Source: Halonatronum saccharophilum DSM 13868 (lineage in GTDB: Bacteria > Bacillota > Halanaerobiia > Halobacteroidales > Halobacteroidaceae). From it: a stretch of DNA of 64,000 nucleotides. Below the pieces are notes generated by a model. The model made no database searches. It was not told where the DNA came from and worked only from the letters and a program-made list of their open reading frames with translations. A program made the position numbers and the translations under genes. Where the stretch lies: contig NZ_KI912095.1 in the NCBI RefSeq assembly GCF_000517025.1, positions 550,559 through 614,558 of the forward strand. The letters are read 5' to 3'. The stretch's first letter is position 1. Every line of letters begins with the position of its first letter. Positions 36,562 to 45,799 of the stretch are shown piece by piece.

Positions 36562-36753
36562 TTAATTTAAAAAATACAGCTTTACCAATATTAAATCTGG
36601 CTTTGGAATAAAACCAATATCGTATAATTGATATTCCTTTAATTTAGGATTTATCTCCTTAGCTTTCTTAATAAAAGCTCTTATCTCTTCTATCAAACTC
36701 AATGAATCTGAGATATTTAAATATCTATTAATGGTCAATAGATGATTATTCAT
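36562..36753 (-). CDS. Hypothetical 63-residue protein
   Basis: I do not recognise it. The sequence is soluble and mainly helical in the middle (SLSLIEEIRAFIKKAKEINP) with a beta-like C-terminus (DLILVKLYFLN). The case for a real gene is an excellent SD, AAGGAGG, 7 nt before ATG, plus a perfect terminator downstream and an otherwise gene-free gap between sigK and spoIIIAA. The position suggests, but does not show, a sporulation link. Confidence 0.6.
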   Translation of the reverse strand: MNNHLLTINRYLNISDSLSLIEEIRAFIKKAKEINPKLKEYQLYDIGFIPKPDLILVKLYFLN

Positions 36754-36842
36754 CCTTACCCTCCTTATTTATCGGTAAAAAATCCTTTATTCTATATTAA
36801 GCCCTTACTATATTATAATATGCAAAGAAATAATAATTTGTG

Positions 36843-36876
36843 AAAAAAATAAGGCTACTAGATATCTAGTAGCCTT
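36843..36876 (-). terminator. sigK terminator overlapping the stop codon
   Basis: AAGGCTACTAGAT pairs perfectly with ATCTAGTAGCCTT (36851-36876), followed on the minus strand by ATTTTTTT. The 5' arm contains the last codons and the TAG stop of sigK. Confidence 0.9.
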
Positions 36877-37573
36877 CTAAATTAAACTTTTTATATAATT
36901 TTATTACAGCTTTCTTTTCAATCCTTGAAACATAAGAACGAGAAATCCCTAATATCTTAGCTATTTCACGTTGTGTCTTCTCCTTGCCATCCTTTAACCC
37001 ATACCTAAATTCTAATACTTTCCTCTCCCGTTCATCTAAATCTTCTAACACCTCATATAGCTTCTCCTCTTTTAGAATAAACTCTACTTCTTTACTAACA
37101 ATATCTATATCTGTCCCTAGTATATCCATAAGTTGAATCTCATTTCCCTCTTTATCAGAGCCTATTGGCTCGTGCATTAACTTTTCATTATTTAACTTTT
37201 TAGTCTTCCTTAAATGCATTAAAATCTCATTCTCAATACATTTAGCAGCATAAGTTGCTAATCTAGTTCTCTTATTTGGATTAAAACTCTCTATCCCTTT
37301 GATTAATCCAATAGCTCCAATAGATATCAAATCTTCACTATCTTCTCTAGTATTTTCAAACTTCTTTACAATATGAGCTACTAATCTCATATTGTGAGTT
37401 ATTAATTTATTTTTTGCTTCTATGTCACCCTCTTCTTTAAATAGCTTAAGACATCTCTCTTCTTCCTCTTCTGATAAAGGCTGTTCAAAGGTAGTTCCAT
37501 TTGATATATAAGAAATTAAAAGAAGGACTCCATCAAGCAAAGTTGAAGATAACCAGATAAAAAAAGAAGGCAT
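36866..37573 (-). CDS. sigK: RNA polymerase sporulation sigma factor SigK
   Basis: SigK drives late mother-cell transcription. The 235-residue protein has the pro-sequence-like hydrophobic N-terminus (SFFIWLSSTLLDGVLLLISYISNG-like, about 3-26). Region 2 follows (HNMRLVAHIVKKF, EDLISIGAIGLIKGIESFNP, TRLATYAAKCIENEI), then region 4 (LEFRYGLKDGKEKTQREIAKILGISRSYVSRIEKKA). The gene is continuous, with no skin-type interruption. A TTG just before the ATG is also possible. The GGGGG SD is 12 nt from ATG. Confidence 0.95.
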   Translation of the reverse strand: MPSFFIWLSSTLLDGVLLLISYISNGTTFEQPLSEEEEERCLKLFKEEGDIEAKNKLITHNMRLVAHIVKKFENTREDSEDLISIGAIGLIKGIESFNPNKRTRLATYAAKCIENEILMHLRKTKKLNNEKLMHEPIGSDKEGNEIQLMDILGTDIDIVSKEVEFILKEEKLYEVLEDLDERERKVLEFRYGLKDGKEKTQREIAKILGISRSYVSRIEKKAVIKLYKKFNLEGY

Positions 37574-37735
37574 CAAAGACTATCACCCCCATATTAAACC
37601 TCTATCCATTTAGTAATTAAATAGATTAATTTCTAAACTTTTAGGTTTAATTTATTATAAAAAGGATTATCCTAAACTAATCATCCACTTTATATCTTAT
37701 GAGGAAATCAAGTCTATCGTGCCTGTCCTAAACAT

Positions 37736-37963
37736 TTATTCTATTCCAACTATCTCCAATCCGACTATCGTCTTCATATTTTCTAATATCTCTAATACAT
37801 CTCCTTTGGTCCCATCTGTAACCTCTAACCTTAGCCTTCCGATCTCACCCTCAACACCAATAACAGTTACTAGGGCCAACCCCTCGTAAGCCTTTAAAAC
37901 ATTATCGACAAAAAAGAGATCTCCTTTAGCCACTTCTAACATTATCTCTAAAGTATCACACAT
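37736..37963 (-). CDS. DUF4911 family protein
   Basis: A 75-residue protein of unknown function with the sequence pattern of DUF4911 (VAKGDLFFVDNVLKAYEGLA, then a beta-rich middle and VLEILENMKTIVGLEIV). Its ATG overlaps the udk stop by one base (TAATG), so it is translationally coupled to uridine kinase. The fold looks like a small regulatory alpha-beta (ACT-like) domain, which is only an impression. Confidence 0.72.
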   Translation of the reverse strand: MCDTLEIMLEVAKGDLFFVDNVLKAYEGLALVTVIGVEGEIGRLRLEVTDGTKGDVLEILENMKTIVGLEIVGIE

Positions 37964-38589
37964 TAAACTAACTCCTCGATAATAGATTTAATCTTAGTCA
38001 CCAAGATATCTATAGCAACCTTGTTATATCCACCCTCTGGAATGATAATATCTGCATACTTCTTAGTAGGCTCAATAAATTGTTGGTGCATAGGTCTAAC
38101 TACTCCTAAATACTGATCTACAACAGAATTTATACTCCTGCCTCTCTCCTCTGTATCCCTTAACATTCTACGGATAAAACGAACATCATTATCGGTATCT
38201 ACATAGACCTTAATATCTAACATATCCCTAATCTCTTGATTCTCCAAAACCAAAATACCTTCTAAAATAATGACCTCACAAGGTTCTACAGTTACAGTCT
38301 CTTCTTTTCTATTATGTACAGTAAAATCATAGACTGGCTTTTGAATAGAATTACCCTCTAATAGATCATTTAAATGCTCTAATAAAAGGTCCTTATCAAA
38401 GGCAAAAGGATGGTCATAATTGGTCTTCTCCCTTTGACTAAAGTCCATATGACTTTGATCTTTATAATAAGAGTCTTGCTGAATCATAACTATATTATCT
38501 GTACCTAGCATCTCAATTATCGTATTAGAAACGGTAGTCTTTCCAGACCCCGTTCCTCCTGTTATCCCAATTAAAACTGGCTTAGTCAA
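37963..38589 (-). CDS. udk: Uridine kinase
   Basis: The enzyme phosphorylates uridine and cytidine in pyrimidine salvage. The 208-residue protein has Walker [16 protein letters not shown], the substrate loop [19 protein letters not shown], and [12 protein letters not shown] 38589 lies 8 nt from a GAGGGGG SD. It is in the conserved order trmR-U32-udk, as in Bacillus yrrM-yrrN-yrrO-udk, with no greA following here. Confidence 0.96.
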   Translation of the reverse strand: MTKPVLIGITGGTGSGKTTVSNTIIEMLGTDNIVMIQQDSYYKDQSHMDFSQREKTNYDHPFAFDKDLLLEHLNDLLEGNSIQKPVYDFTVHNRKEETVTVEPCEVIILEGILVLENQEIRDMLDIKVYVDTDNDVRFIRRMLRDTEERGRSINSVVDQYLGVVRPMHQQFIEPTKKYADIIIPEGGYNKVAIDILVTKIKSIIEELV

Positions 38590-38591
38590 AG

Positions 38592-39815
38592 CTAATTCCC
38601 CCTCTTTCTTCTTACTAAATCATATTCACTTACTTCCTTCTCTACTTTAACTGTTATTAATTGATGAGGGTGTGGAGCATCTGGTATCTCTTCACCATCT
38701 TCATTCTTAATATACTCTAACTTTTCTTCAAAGGTATCAGTCTTTGGCCCGAAGATCTCTACTAGATCATCCTTAAATATCTTACTTCTTACCTCTATAA
38801 CTGCTTCTTTACTTTCAGGTAAATAATCACGAATAATTCCTAAATAATCATAAGTTCTAGAATAACCAGATGAATCATAATTCTGCTCATCTTCTTCAGG
38901 TTTATCAAAGTAAAAACCTGTTGTATAGTGGCGGTGGCTAATCTTCTTTAACTCTTCTAGCCACTCCTCTTTAAACTCATATCCTTTTGGATCCCTTGCA
39001 TACTCATCTAATGCTCTTCTATATATATTAATCACTGTTGCTACATAGTGCAAACTCTTCATTCGCCCTTCTATCTTCAAACTATCTAATCCTAAATCTA
39101 TTAACTCTGGTATATACTCAATCATACATAAATCTTTAGAATTAAAGACATAGGTTCCTCTTTCATCTTCATAAACTGGATAGTACTCTCCAGATCTTTG
39201 CTCTTCCATTAAAGTATAATTCCATCGACAAGAGTGAGCACAGGCTCCACGATTTGCATCCCTTCCATTCATATAATTACTCAATAAACAACGTCCTGAA
39301 TAAGATATACACATAGCACCATGGACAAAAGCCTCCAAAGAGATATCTACCTTATCTCTAATCTCTCTCATCTCAGCAAAGGATAACTCTCTTGCTAAAA
39401 TTACCCGCTGTGCACCTTGACTCTTCCAAAATTTAGCTGTCCTCCAATTCACATTATTGGCTTGAGTACTTATGTGAACCTCTAAATTGGGAGCAACCTC
39501 CTTAACTATAGAGAATATGCCTAAGTCTGCTACAATTATAGCATCAACACCAAGTTCTTCGAGGTTTTTGATATATTCATCTAAACCTTCTAAATCTTCA
39601 TTATGAGGGATGATATTTATAGTAACATAGACCTTCACCCCTCGCTTATGAGCAAACTCTAAACCTTCCTTCATCTCTTCTTTAGTAAAGTTTCCTGCTT
39701 TTTCACGTAACCCATAAGACTCTCCTGCTAAATAAACTGCATCTGCACCATATAAAATAGCAATCTTTAACTTATCTAAATCTCCTGCTGGAGCTAATAA
39801 CTCTGGTAACTTCAT
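38592..39815 (-). CDS. Peptidase U32 family protein (TrhP/YrrO-like tRNA hydroxylase component)
   Basis: U32-family proteins of the YrrO/YegQ branch are needed for 5-hydroxyuridine formation at tRNA position 34, rather than acting as peptidases. The 407-residue protein begins [26 protein letters not shown]. The iron-sulfur Cys pattern is visible: [20 protein letters not shown], then CRWNYTL. The motif [16 protein letters not shown] is diagnostic. Only one U32 gene is present here, where Bacillus has two. It abuts trmR and lies 2 bp upstream of udk. Confidence 0.88.
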   Translation of the reverse strand: MKLPELLAPAGDLDKLKIAILYGADAVYLAGESYGLREKAGNFTKEEMKEGLEFAHKRGVKVYVTINIIPHNEDLEGLDEYIKNLEELGVDAIIVADLGIFSIVKEVAPNLEVHISTQANNVNWRTAKFWKSQGAQRVILARELSFAEMREIRDKVDISLEAFVHGAMCISYSGRCLLSNYMNGRDANRGACAHSCRWNYTLMEEQRSGEYYPVYEDERGTYVFNSKDLCMIEYIPELIDLGLDSLKIEGRMKSLHYVATVINIYRRALDEYARDPKGYEFKEEWLEELKKISHRHYTTGFYFDKPEEDEQNYDSSGYSRTYDYLGIIRDYLPESKEAVIEVRSKIFKDDLVEIFGPKTDTFEEKLEYIKNEDGEEIPDAPHPHQLITVKVEKEVSEYDLVRRKRGN

Positions 39816-40475
39816 CTATTTATCCCCTCTCTTTATACTGATAGCTAGTCCATCTCCTATTGGTATAATTGATGAATCTAAATCTGGGTGATCCATAACC
39901 AAATCGATATATTCTCTTAGCCGCTTAGTTAATGTGTTAAAACGAGGATGATAGAATCTATCATCTGCAATCATCCCTTTAAATAGTACATCATCTGCTA
40001 CTATTATCCCACCATCATTAACAAGCCTTAAACTCTCTTCTAAAAAATTAACATACTGACCTTTAGCTGCATCAATAAAGATGAAATCAAATCTTCCTTC
40101 TAAAGTTGGGAGGATCTCTAAGGCATCTCCTAATAGAAGCTCAATATTATCATAACCTAAAGCAGCAAAATTCTCTTTAGCCTCCTTGGCATCGCTCTCT
40201 TTTAATTCAATGGTTACAATATCTCCAGGAAAGTCCTTAGCTAACCATAAAGTAGAATATCCAGTTGCCGCACCTACCTCTAAAATCCTCTGAGGCTGAT
40301 GAATCTTAACTAATAAATTTAAAAAATTCCCAACCTCAGGCTCTATTATGGGAACACCCCTAGACTTTGCTTTCTCCTCAATCTCCTTAAACCTTCCTAC
40401 TCTATTATCTTGCTTATCTCTAATATAATTTATAATCCATTCATGAACGATATTCCTACCCATATTACTACCCAT
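39816..40475 (-). CDS. trmR: O-methyltransferase TrmR-like (tRNA 5-hydroxyuridine methyltransferase)
   Basis: This is the Bacillus YrrM/TrmR counterpart, which methylates 5-hydroxyuridine-34 to 5-methoxyuridine. The 219-residue class I methyltransferase has the SAM motif ILEVGAATGYSTLWLA and the acidic FIFIDAAKGQYVNFLE metal/catalytic segment. GGIIVADDVLFKGM follows. The neighbouring U32 gene makes the substrate modification, so the pair forms a pathway. The specific role is from orthology; catechol-type O-methyltransferase is the general alternative. Confidence 0.82.
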   Translation of the reverse strand: MGSNMGRNIVHEWIINYIRDKQDNRVGRFKEIEEKAKSRGVPIIEPEVGNFLNLLVKIHQPQRILEVGAATGYSTLWLAKDFPGDIVTIELKESDAKEAKENFAALGYDNIELLLGDALEILPTLEGRFDFIFIDAAKGQYVNFLEESLRLVNDGGIIVADDVLFKGMIADDRFYHPRFNTLTKRLREYIDLVMDHPDLDSSIIPIGDGLAISIKRGDK

Positions 40476-40587
40476 TAAAACACATCCTTCTCTTAATTAG
40501 TTACTAAATAATAAAGAATAATGAATAAATAAAAACATTAATCAAATCATATTCTTATTAAAATATCAGTGCTATTATCTATTCCCC

Positions 40588-41595
40588 TTAACGTAACCCT
40601 CTCTGTACCTCTAAATGTTCTTGATAAGTCCTAGTAAAGATATGACCTCCATCTCCTCTAGCCACATAGAATAGATAGTCGGTTTCAACAGGATTTAAAG
40701 TCGATTTTATTGAATCTATCCCAGGGTTGTTTATTGGTCCTGGAGGCAAACCATCTCTTCTATATGTGTTATATAGAGATTCAGCCTCTAAATGTCTATA
40801 TAATAATCTAGACTCTCTTTGAGGAAGAGCATACTGAACTGTAGCATCTAACTGTAATCTCATCCCCCTATCTAAGCGGTTATAGATAACACTAGCAATC
40901 TTTGGCCCTTCTTCTTTCACCCTGGCCTCACCTTCAATCATAGAGGCAATGGTTATTATCTGATGAAGACTAAATTCACTCTCTTCAATCCCCTCCTCTA
41001 AGTCCCTGATTTTTTTTTGAAACTCTCTTAGCATTATTCTAATTATATCTTCTTCAGAAGACCCATAGGGAATCTTATAAGTGTCTGGAAATAAAAAACC
41101 TTCAGCATTATAATAAAGATCTTCTCTATTCTCCAAGAAGTTCATATCTATATTTTTAGCCACTTCTAAGAACCTTTCTCTATCTAAGCCTCTCATATGA
41201 AAAATACTACTCACTTCTTCAACAGTAGCACCCTCAGGTATTGTCACCCTATAATATGCATTTTCCCCTTTTATAAGCCTATCTATAATCTCAATAGTTG
41301 ACATTGTAGGATTTAGTTGATAATAACCTGCTTGTAGATTAGTACTTTTACCCTTCAACTTTAAGTATAACTTAAAAGCCAAAGGACTATTGATTAGTTC
41401 TTCCTCATAAAGTTTATCAACTATCCTATTTAAAGAATAACCAGATTTAATCTCAACTATCCTATTTTCTACTCCATTATCTTCTAACCTTGGCCCTAAT
41501 AACTTTTGTCCGTAACTAAAAAGAAAGAAATTTAATATAAAAAATAAAAGGGCCAACACTATAACAACCTGCTTAAACTTTATAATAGTTTTCAC
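40588..41595 (-). CDS. mltG: Endolytic transglycosylase MltG (YceG-like)
   Basis: MltG cleaves nascent glycan strands at the membrane and ends their elongation. The 335-residue protein has an N-terminal membrane helix (QVVIVLALLFFILNFFLFSYG, about 9-29), a LysM-like segment, and the YceG catalytic core with IASMIEGEAR and SVIYNRLDRGMRLQLDATVQYAL. The C-terminal YNTYRRDGLPPGPINNPG is conserved. GTG 41595 with a GAGGAG SD is chosen over a 40-codon upstream extension that runs back into a terminator hairpin. Confidence 0.93.
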   Translation of the reverse strand: MKTIIKFKQVVIVLALLFFILNFFLFSYGQKLLGPRLEDNGVENRIVEIKSGYSLNRIVDKLYEEELINSPLAFKLYLKLKGKSTNLQAGYYQLNPTMSTIEIIDRLIKGENAYYRVTIPEGATVEEVSSIFHMRGLDRERFLEVAKNIDMNFLENREDLYYNAEGFLFPDTYKIPYGSSEEDIIRIMLREFQKKIRDLEEGIEESEFSLHQIITIASMIEGEARVKEEGPKIASVIYNRLDRGMRLQLDATVQYALPQRESRLLYRHLEAESLYNTYRRDGLPPGPINNPGIDSIKSTLNPVETDYLFYVARGDGGHIFTRTYQEHLEVQRGLR

Positions 41596-41685
41596 TAAAT
41601 CCAATCTCCTCTCTAAATATTCTCTCTTTATTATAAACAAAATGTTATAATTTATCAACAATGTTGACTCAACTACTTTAATAAT

Positions 41686-41727
41686 AAAGTAATAAGAGTG
41701 CGACAACTGTCGCACTCTTATTACTTT
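41686..41727 (-). terminator. Perfect 20-bp inverted repeat between mltG and the 99-residue gene
   Basis: AAAGTAATAAGAGTGCGACA and its exact reverse complement are separated by only 2 nt. It lies 10 bp after the stop of the gene at 41737 and ahead of mltG. It serves as a terminator. Its perfection is unusual for this genome. Confidence 0.75.
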
Positions 41728-41736
41728 GAGCCAATA

Positions 41737-42036
41737 TCAAGCTATCTCTTCCAGCCGAGTTCCATCCTTGATATGTATGTTAGCCCTATCTATTACTGTA
41801 ATTACTACAGCCTTATGCTCTCTAACCTCAATAATAACAGCCAAATTATTCTCTTGATCAATTATTGCTACCTCTTCTCCAGTATCATTATAGTCTAAAA
41901 GCCTCTCATTTAGACTTAATATGATAGCAGTAACTAATTCTTGATCAATACCCCTCTCTTCCATCCTTTTAAGAGCATGGGTTGTCCCTTCTACTCTAAA
42001 AAGTTTATCATCTAAAATTGTCTCTGTTAATAACAT
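41737..42036 (-). CDS. Small protein with a DUF4258/RelE-like pattern
   Basis: A 99-residue protein with TTHALKRMEERGIDQELVTAIILS, the HxxxRMxERGI pattern seen in DUF4258 and related RelE-fold proteins. A beta-rich half follows (EVAIIDQENNLAVIIEV, KAVVITVIDR). No antitoxin gene is adjacent, so a toxin role is not supported. Its own downstream terminator and a gap of about 110 bp upstream suggest it is transcribed alone. Confidence 0.6.
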   Translation of the reverse strand: MLLTETILDDKLFRVEGTTHALKRMEERGIDQELVTAIILSLNERLLDYNDTGEEVAIIDQENNLAVIIEVREHKAVVITVIDRANIHIKDGTRLEEIA

Positions 42037-42143
42037 TTAACCCCCCCTCAGATACTGTTCTTACTATTAATTATTTACTAATAAAGAATATTTTATACCT
42101 CGAATATTAAAACAGAGGAAGGGTTATTTTTAATTATTTACCA

Positions 42144-42422
42144 TTACTCTTCAAGATTCTCCAATTCCACTTGTACTTTTATCAATTCACCCTCATCTAA
42201 TACAGGTTGATATGCTTTATTTCCATCTTCATCTTTGACTACTTTTAAAGCATAACCTTCCTCTGAATCTTCTTCATCCTTAGCCAATATTAGATATGTA
42301 TCATCTTCCACATCGATAACAACTACTATCTCATATCTAACCTCTTCTCCATCATACTCTTCTAATAAAACAATTCCTTCCTCTTCATCTACCAACTTTA
42401 TTATACCTTCTTTATCCTCCAT
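42144..42422 (-). CDS. DUF1292 family protein (YrzB-like)
   Basis: A 92-residue acidic protein of unknown function with the DUF1292 pattern (GIIKLVDEEEGIVLLEEYDG, then YLILAKDEEDSEEGYALKV). In Firmicutes it sits between alaS/ireB/ruvX and mltG, as here. ATG 42422 is 8 nt from GGGG; GTG three codons earlier overlaps the SD. Confidence 0.88.
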   Translation of the reverse strand: MEDKEGIIKLVDEEEGIVLLEEYDGEEVRYEIVVVIDVEDDTYLILAKDEEDSEEGYALKVVKDEDGNKAYQPVLDEGELIKVQVELENLEE

Positions 42423-42511
42423 AATTATCACCCCATATTTTTATCTCACTTTAAATTATACACAACCCTTAGACCAAATATCAAATTTGAGTAATGAATT
42501 AAGCTAATTTA

Positions 42512-42922
42512 TTATTGACTATCTAAATAATTTTGTAAAATAATAACAGCAGCCATCTTATCTATTACCTTCTTTCTCTTCTTTCTACTTACATCAGCAG
42601 AGATCAAAGTCCTTTCTACTGCTACAGTTGATAACCTTTCATCCCAGGTCACAACTGGAATATCAACCTTCTCTTTTAACTTCTCAACAAAGTCCAACAC
42701 CTTGTTGGCCCTAGGTCCTAGACTACCATCCATATTTTTAGGTAAACCAACTACAACCTTCTCTGCTTCATATTTTGCCACTAATTCAATTATATATTCT
42801 ATATCTTCTTCTACACTCTTAACCTCTATTACTTCTTTACCTTGAGCAGTCCAGCCCATCCTATCACTTACTGCAACCCCAGTTCTTTTATCTCCTAAAT
42901 CCAATCCCATAATCCTTAGCAT
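42512..42922 (-). CDS. ruvX: RuvX/YqgF Holliday-junction resolvase-like nuclease
   Basis: A 136-residue RNase H-fold protein implicated in 16S rRNA 5' maturation and proposed as a Holliday-junction resolvase. Catalytic Asp7 is in IMGLDLGDKRTGVAVSD. GLPKNMDGSLGPRANKV and VTWDERLSTVAVERTL carry the remaining active-site residues. The AAGGAGG SD is clear. In many Firmicutes it directly follows alaS-ireB; here a three-gene membrane locus has been interposed. Confidence 0.95.
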   Translation of the reverse strand: MLRIMGLDLGDKRTGVAVSDRMGWTAQGKEVIEVKSVEEDIEYIIELVAKYEAEKVVVGLPKNMDGSLGPRANKVLDFVEKLKEKVDIPVVTWDERLSTVAVERTLISADVSRKKRKKVIDKMAAVIILQNYLDSQ

Positions 42923-42940
42923 AACCCTTACCTCCTTAAA

Positions 42941-44461
42941 CTAATCCTTATCTACTGTTAAGTTAATACCAAATCTAAATTGGGGTAAATTAACTTGATT
43001 ATCTGGTCTTATTCTATAGCTCTCTATCTGGCTCATACCATCTAATAACTCCTTAGCATCTTCTACACTCTTTCCAACTATCTTATCTATAATTATATCT
43101 GAATCAATATTACCTTGCACTAAACCAGTACTTTCAACTACAAACTCAACCCTTCCATCTTCAACTTTATCCACCCTTAAATCTCTAATGCTTATTTGAG
43201 GATTATTTAATATAAATTCACCTTTTAGCCCCTCATTATATAATTTAAATACTAAATCCTTTAATCCTTCTTTTTCTATAGCAAATCCATTAATTTTCAC
43301 TTTTGATTCTACTACTAATTCATCTCTTATATCCCCAACTCTTCCTCTTGCATTAAAACTTTGACTGCTTACATTAAAATTATCTTTAAAGAATATTAAT
43401 GAAGGGCCAAAGCTAGCAACTAATTTTTCTTCAGCCTCGGTTAATGATTCTCTTCTTGCTTTCTCTAACGCCCTTTCTAAATCCTCATCACTTACTACCC
43501 TTACCTTTCTATCTTCACCACCCCTTGTAGGCTCAGAATTAATTATTCTAACTGAGTAAGAGGAGTTAACAAACTCAGTTATCCTACCTGGACTCACATT
43601 AGCAACTGCCCCTTTCTCGACTGCTTCAATCTCAACTTCATTTCTTCCTGCCTCTATACCTATAACCACATCCATAAACCTCTCAACTCTTGCAGCAGGA
43701 ACCACCACACCCCTTAAAGTTCTAAATCTAGTACCATTTCTAGTAGCAACTAATGTTCCTTTTGGTATACGAACTTCCTCCCTTTCATCATTAATAATAG
43801 TTATTATACCCCGAGCACTCTTATACCCAATCGTCCTAGCACCTGTAGTCTCAATAGATATATCCTTTCTAAAATTAACCTCTTGTTCTATAAGATCTAT
43901 ATTATTTAAACTTTTATCTTTAATCTCAGAATTATTGACAGCAATTATTTCACTTATTAAACTCATCTCCTTAGATACAGGAGCTACCTCCACCTCAATA
44001 TTGGCCAAAGCAAAGTAGACCCAAGATAAAGTAGCCAATATAAAGAAAGCAAAAAAGAGTATAAGCTTATTTTTAAGCCTCCCTCCTCTTTTCTTTCTTT
44101 TTTTAGATCTTTTTTGAAACTTAGAACCCTTTAATTTATCTAAAGGAGTTTCTTTATTTTTACCCTCTTTATCCTGTTCTCTTAAACTTTCTGCTTTTAT
44201 ATCCTCTAATTTAGCATAAACTTTAAACCCAGCCTTTAATAATATATTTTCTATTTTTTTAATATTGGTTATAAAAATTAATTCTTTATTACACCTTTGA
44301 CTATACTTTTTAATCAACTCAATATTAATCTGCCCTGAAAAGATAGGAGATTGTTTATGTATGATAATTATCAACCCATCTCCTTGCTCACCTTTAATTT
44401 TATTTAATAAAGCATTCAAAGGTTCATCAGGATCCATATATATTTTCTTATAACTCTCCAT
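42941..44461 (-). CDS. Single-pass membrane protein with baseplate J-like domain
   Basis: The 506-residue protein has a cytosolic N-terminal domain (about 1-95), a very basic linker (QKRSKKRKKRGG), one membrane helix (LILFFAFFILATLSWVYFAL, about 132-152) and a long outer beta-rich region. The outer part resembles baseplate J/gp47-type sequence (RIPKGTLVATRNGTRFRT, VEIEAVEKGAVANVSPGRI). Topology is like GspL/PilN partners of PilM-type ATPases. It lies 17 bp after the FtsA-like gene, suggesting a common complex. Function unknown. Confidence 0.65.
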   Translation of the reverse strand: MESYKKIYMDPDEPLNALLNKIKGEQGDGLIIIIHKQSPIFSGQINIELIKKYSQRCNKELIFITNIKKIENILLKAGFKVYAKLEDIKAESLREQDKEGKNKETPLDKLKGSKFQKRSKKRKKRGGRLKNKLILFFAFFILATLSWVYFALANIEVEVAPVSKEMSLISEIIAVNNSEIKDKSLNNIDLIEQEVNFRKDISIETTGARTIGYKSARGIITIINDEREEVRIPKGTLVATRNGTRFRTLRGVVVPAARVERFMDVVIGIEAGRNEVEIEAVEKGAVANVSPGRITEFVNSSYSVRIINSEPTRGGEDRKVRVVSDEDLERALEKARRESLTEAEEKLVASFGPSLIFFKDNFNVSSQSFNARGRVGDIRDELVVESKVKINGFAIEKEGLKDLVFKLYNEGLKGEFILNNPQISIRDLRVDKVEDGRVEFVVESTGLVQGNIDSDIIIDKIVGKSVEDAKELLDGMSQIESYRIRPDNQVNLPQFRFGINLTVDKD

Positions 44462-44478
44462 TCTTCTTCCCCCTTGTC

Positions 44479-45741
44479 CTATGAAAAATTACTTACTAGC
44501 TTGTCCCAGATACTATCATTTCTTACTTCCTCAATCCTAGTAGCTTGTAAAGCCAAACTCTTAGGTGTTACACTCTCAGCTCCAACTAAAAAGCTTAATT
44601 TATCTTTTATACCAACAATATCTTCAGCTGTTAATAGCCTAATCTCAGGCTTTTTAAAGAAAGGTAAACTCTCGTAAAGTTCTCTTCTAACCATACCATC
44701 AAAAAGATCAGTTAGAGCACTACCACCTCCACATAGATAAATTCTCTGTGGTAAAGCCTCTGATTTAGCTAATTTATTTAAAGCTACTTCTATGCCCTCA
44801 TAAAGGAGTTCAAGGTCTGCTTTTAATGCATTTTTTATCTCCCCCCCAGTATCATCTATAATACCTTCAGAATAAGCTAACTTGAGAGCTTCTGCCCTAT
44901 CTAATGATAAATTAAAACTCCTTGCAATGCTCTTAGTAAAATCCCTTCCTGCCATAGCAAACATCTTTGTACCTTCTATGCCTCCATTTCTAATCAAAGC
45001 TATATCAGTAGTCCCACCACCAATATCTATAACAATAGCCCCAAACTCATATGCTTCATTGCTCATAATACTCTTAGCAATAGAGAAGGGCTCTGCAATT
45101 ATACCAACTAACTTATAACCCAACCTTAAAGCAATAGTCTCTAAAGCACCAACATGAACTAAGGGAGCAAAGGTATTAAATACACTAACCTCCAGATTCT
45201 TTCCTTGAAAATCCTCCGGGTTGCTTACTTTATATCCATCTACTTTCATCTCTACTATTGAAGAGTTTACTAATTCAACCCTTACATCATCTAATCCCAT
45301 ATCAACTAGAAGCTCATCTTGAGCCTTAGATAAAGCTTCATTTTGAGCTCTTTTAACTAGGTTATCAATCTCCTTCCTTTTTAACTTCTTCTTAGGAAAA
45401 GATCTCTGTTCACTTAAATGAGTTATAACCCCTTTAACAAATTCACCTGCTATACCCATAACTATCTCTTTAGGATTAACCTCTGCCATCTCCTTTGCCT
45501 TCTCTATAGCCTCATAGCATACCTTTATTACCTCTTCAATATTAGAAATAGCTCCACCTTCCATATTATTATAATTTTGTTTAACCTTACCATATCCAAT
45601 TATACTAGAATTATTCTCATTAAACCTTACTATAATTGCTTTTACATATTCAGTTCCAATATCTAAAGCAATTCTATATTGATATTCCAATTTTTTATCC
45701 TTTTTTAATATATTTTTTATTGGCTTAAGGATAAGAACCAC
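44479..45741 (-). CDS. FtsA/PilM-like actin-fold ATPase
   Basis: A 420-residue ASKHA protein with the phosphate-1 motif ALDIGTEYVKAIIV, an inserted 1C-type subdomain, the phosphate-2 motif AIVIDIGGGTTDIALI and the adenosine motif IYLCGGGSALTDLFD. The C-terminus NDSIWDKLVSNFS could be an amphipathic membrane tether. It is not in a dcw cluster, so it is unlikely to be the cell's FtsA; a PilM-like role is an alternative. The start is uncertain: GTG 45741 abuts the GGGGAGG SD, while ATC 45732 is 8 nt from it. Confidence 0.75.
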   Translation of the reverse strand: MVLILKPIKNILKKDKKLEYQYRIALDIGTEYVKAIIVRFNENNSSIIGYGKVKQNYNNMEGGAISNIEEVIKVCYEAIEKAKEMAEVNPKEIVMGIAGEFVKGVITHLSEQRSFPKKKLKRKEIDNLVKRAQNEALSKAQDELLVDMGLDDVRVELVNSSIVEMKVDGYKVSNPEDFQGKNLEVSVFNTFAPLVHVGALETIALRLGYKLVGIIAEPFSIAKSIMSNEAYEFGAIVIDIGGGTTDIALIRNGGIEGTKMFAMAGRDFTKSIARSFNLSLDRAEALKLAYSEGIIDDTGGEIKNALKADLELLYEGIEVALNKLAKSEALPQRIYLCGGGSALTDLFDGMVRRELYESLPFFKKPEIRLLTAEDIVGIKDKLSFLVGAESVTPKSLALQATRIEEVRNDSIWDKLVSNFS

Positions 45742-45799
45742 CTCCCCTTGTTATTACATATTTATACATAAATGTATCAAATCCTCTTTTGTGTTATCT

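Noticed and set aside
36866..37573. skin-type prophage interruption of sigK
   Set aside because: The reading frame is continuous from the pro-sequence to region 4 and no recombinase lies nearby.
41596..41715. Upstream start for mltG adding 40 residues
   Set aside because: The extension translates the 3' arm of a terminator hairpin and has no SD; GTG 41595 has GAGGAG and directly precedes the membrane helix.
41737..42036. Toxin of a toxin-antitoxin pair
   Set aside because: Only a loose DUF4258/RelE-like pattern is visible and there is no adjacent antitoxin-like gene.
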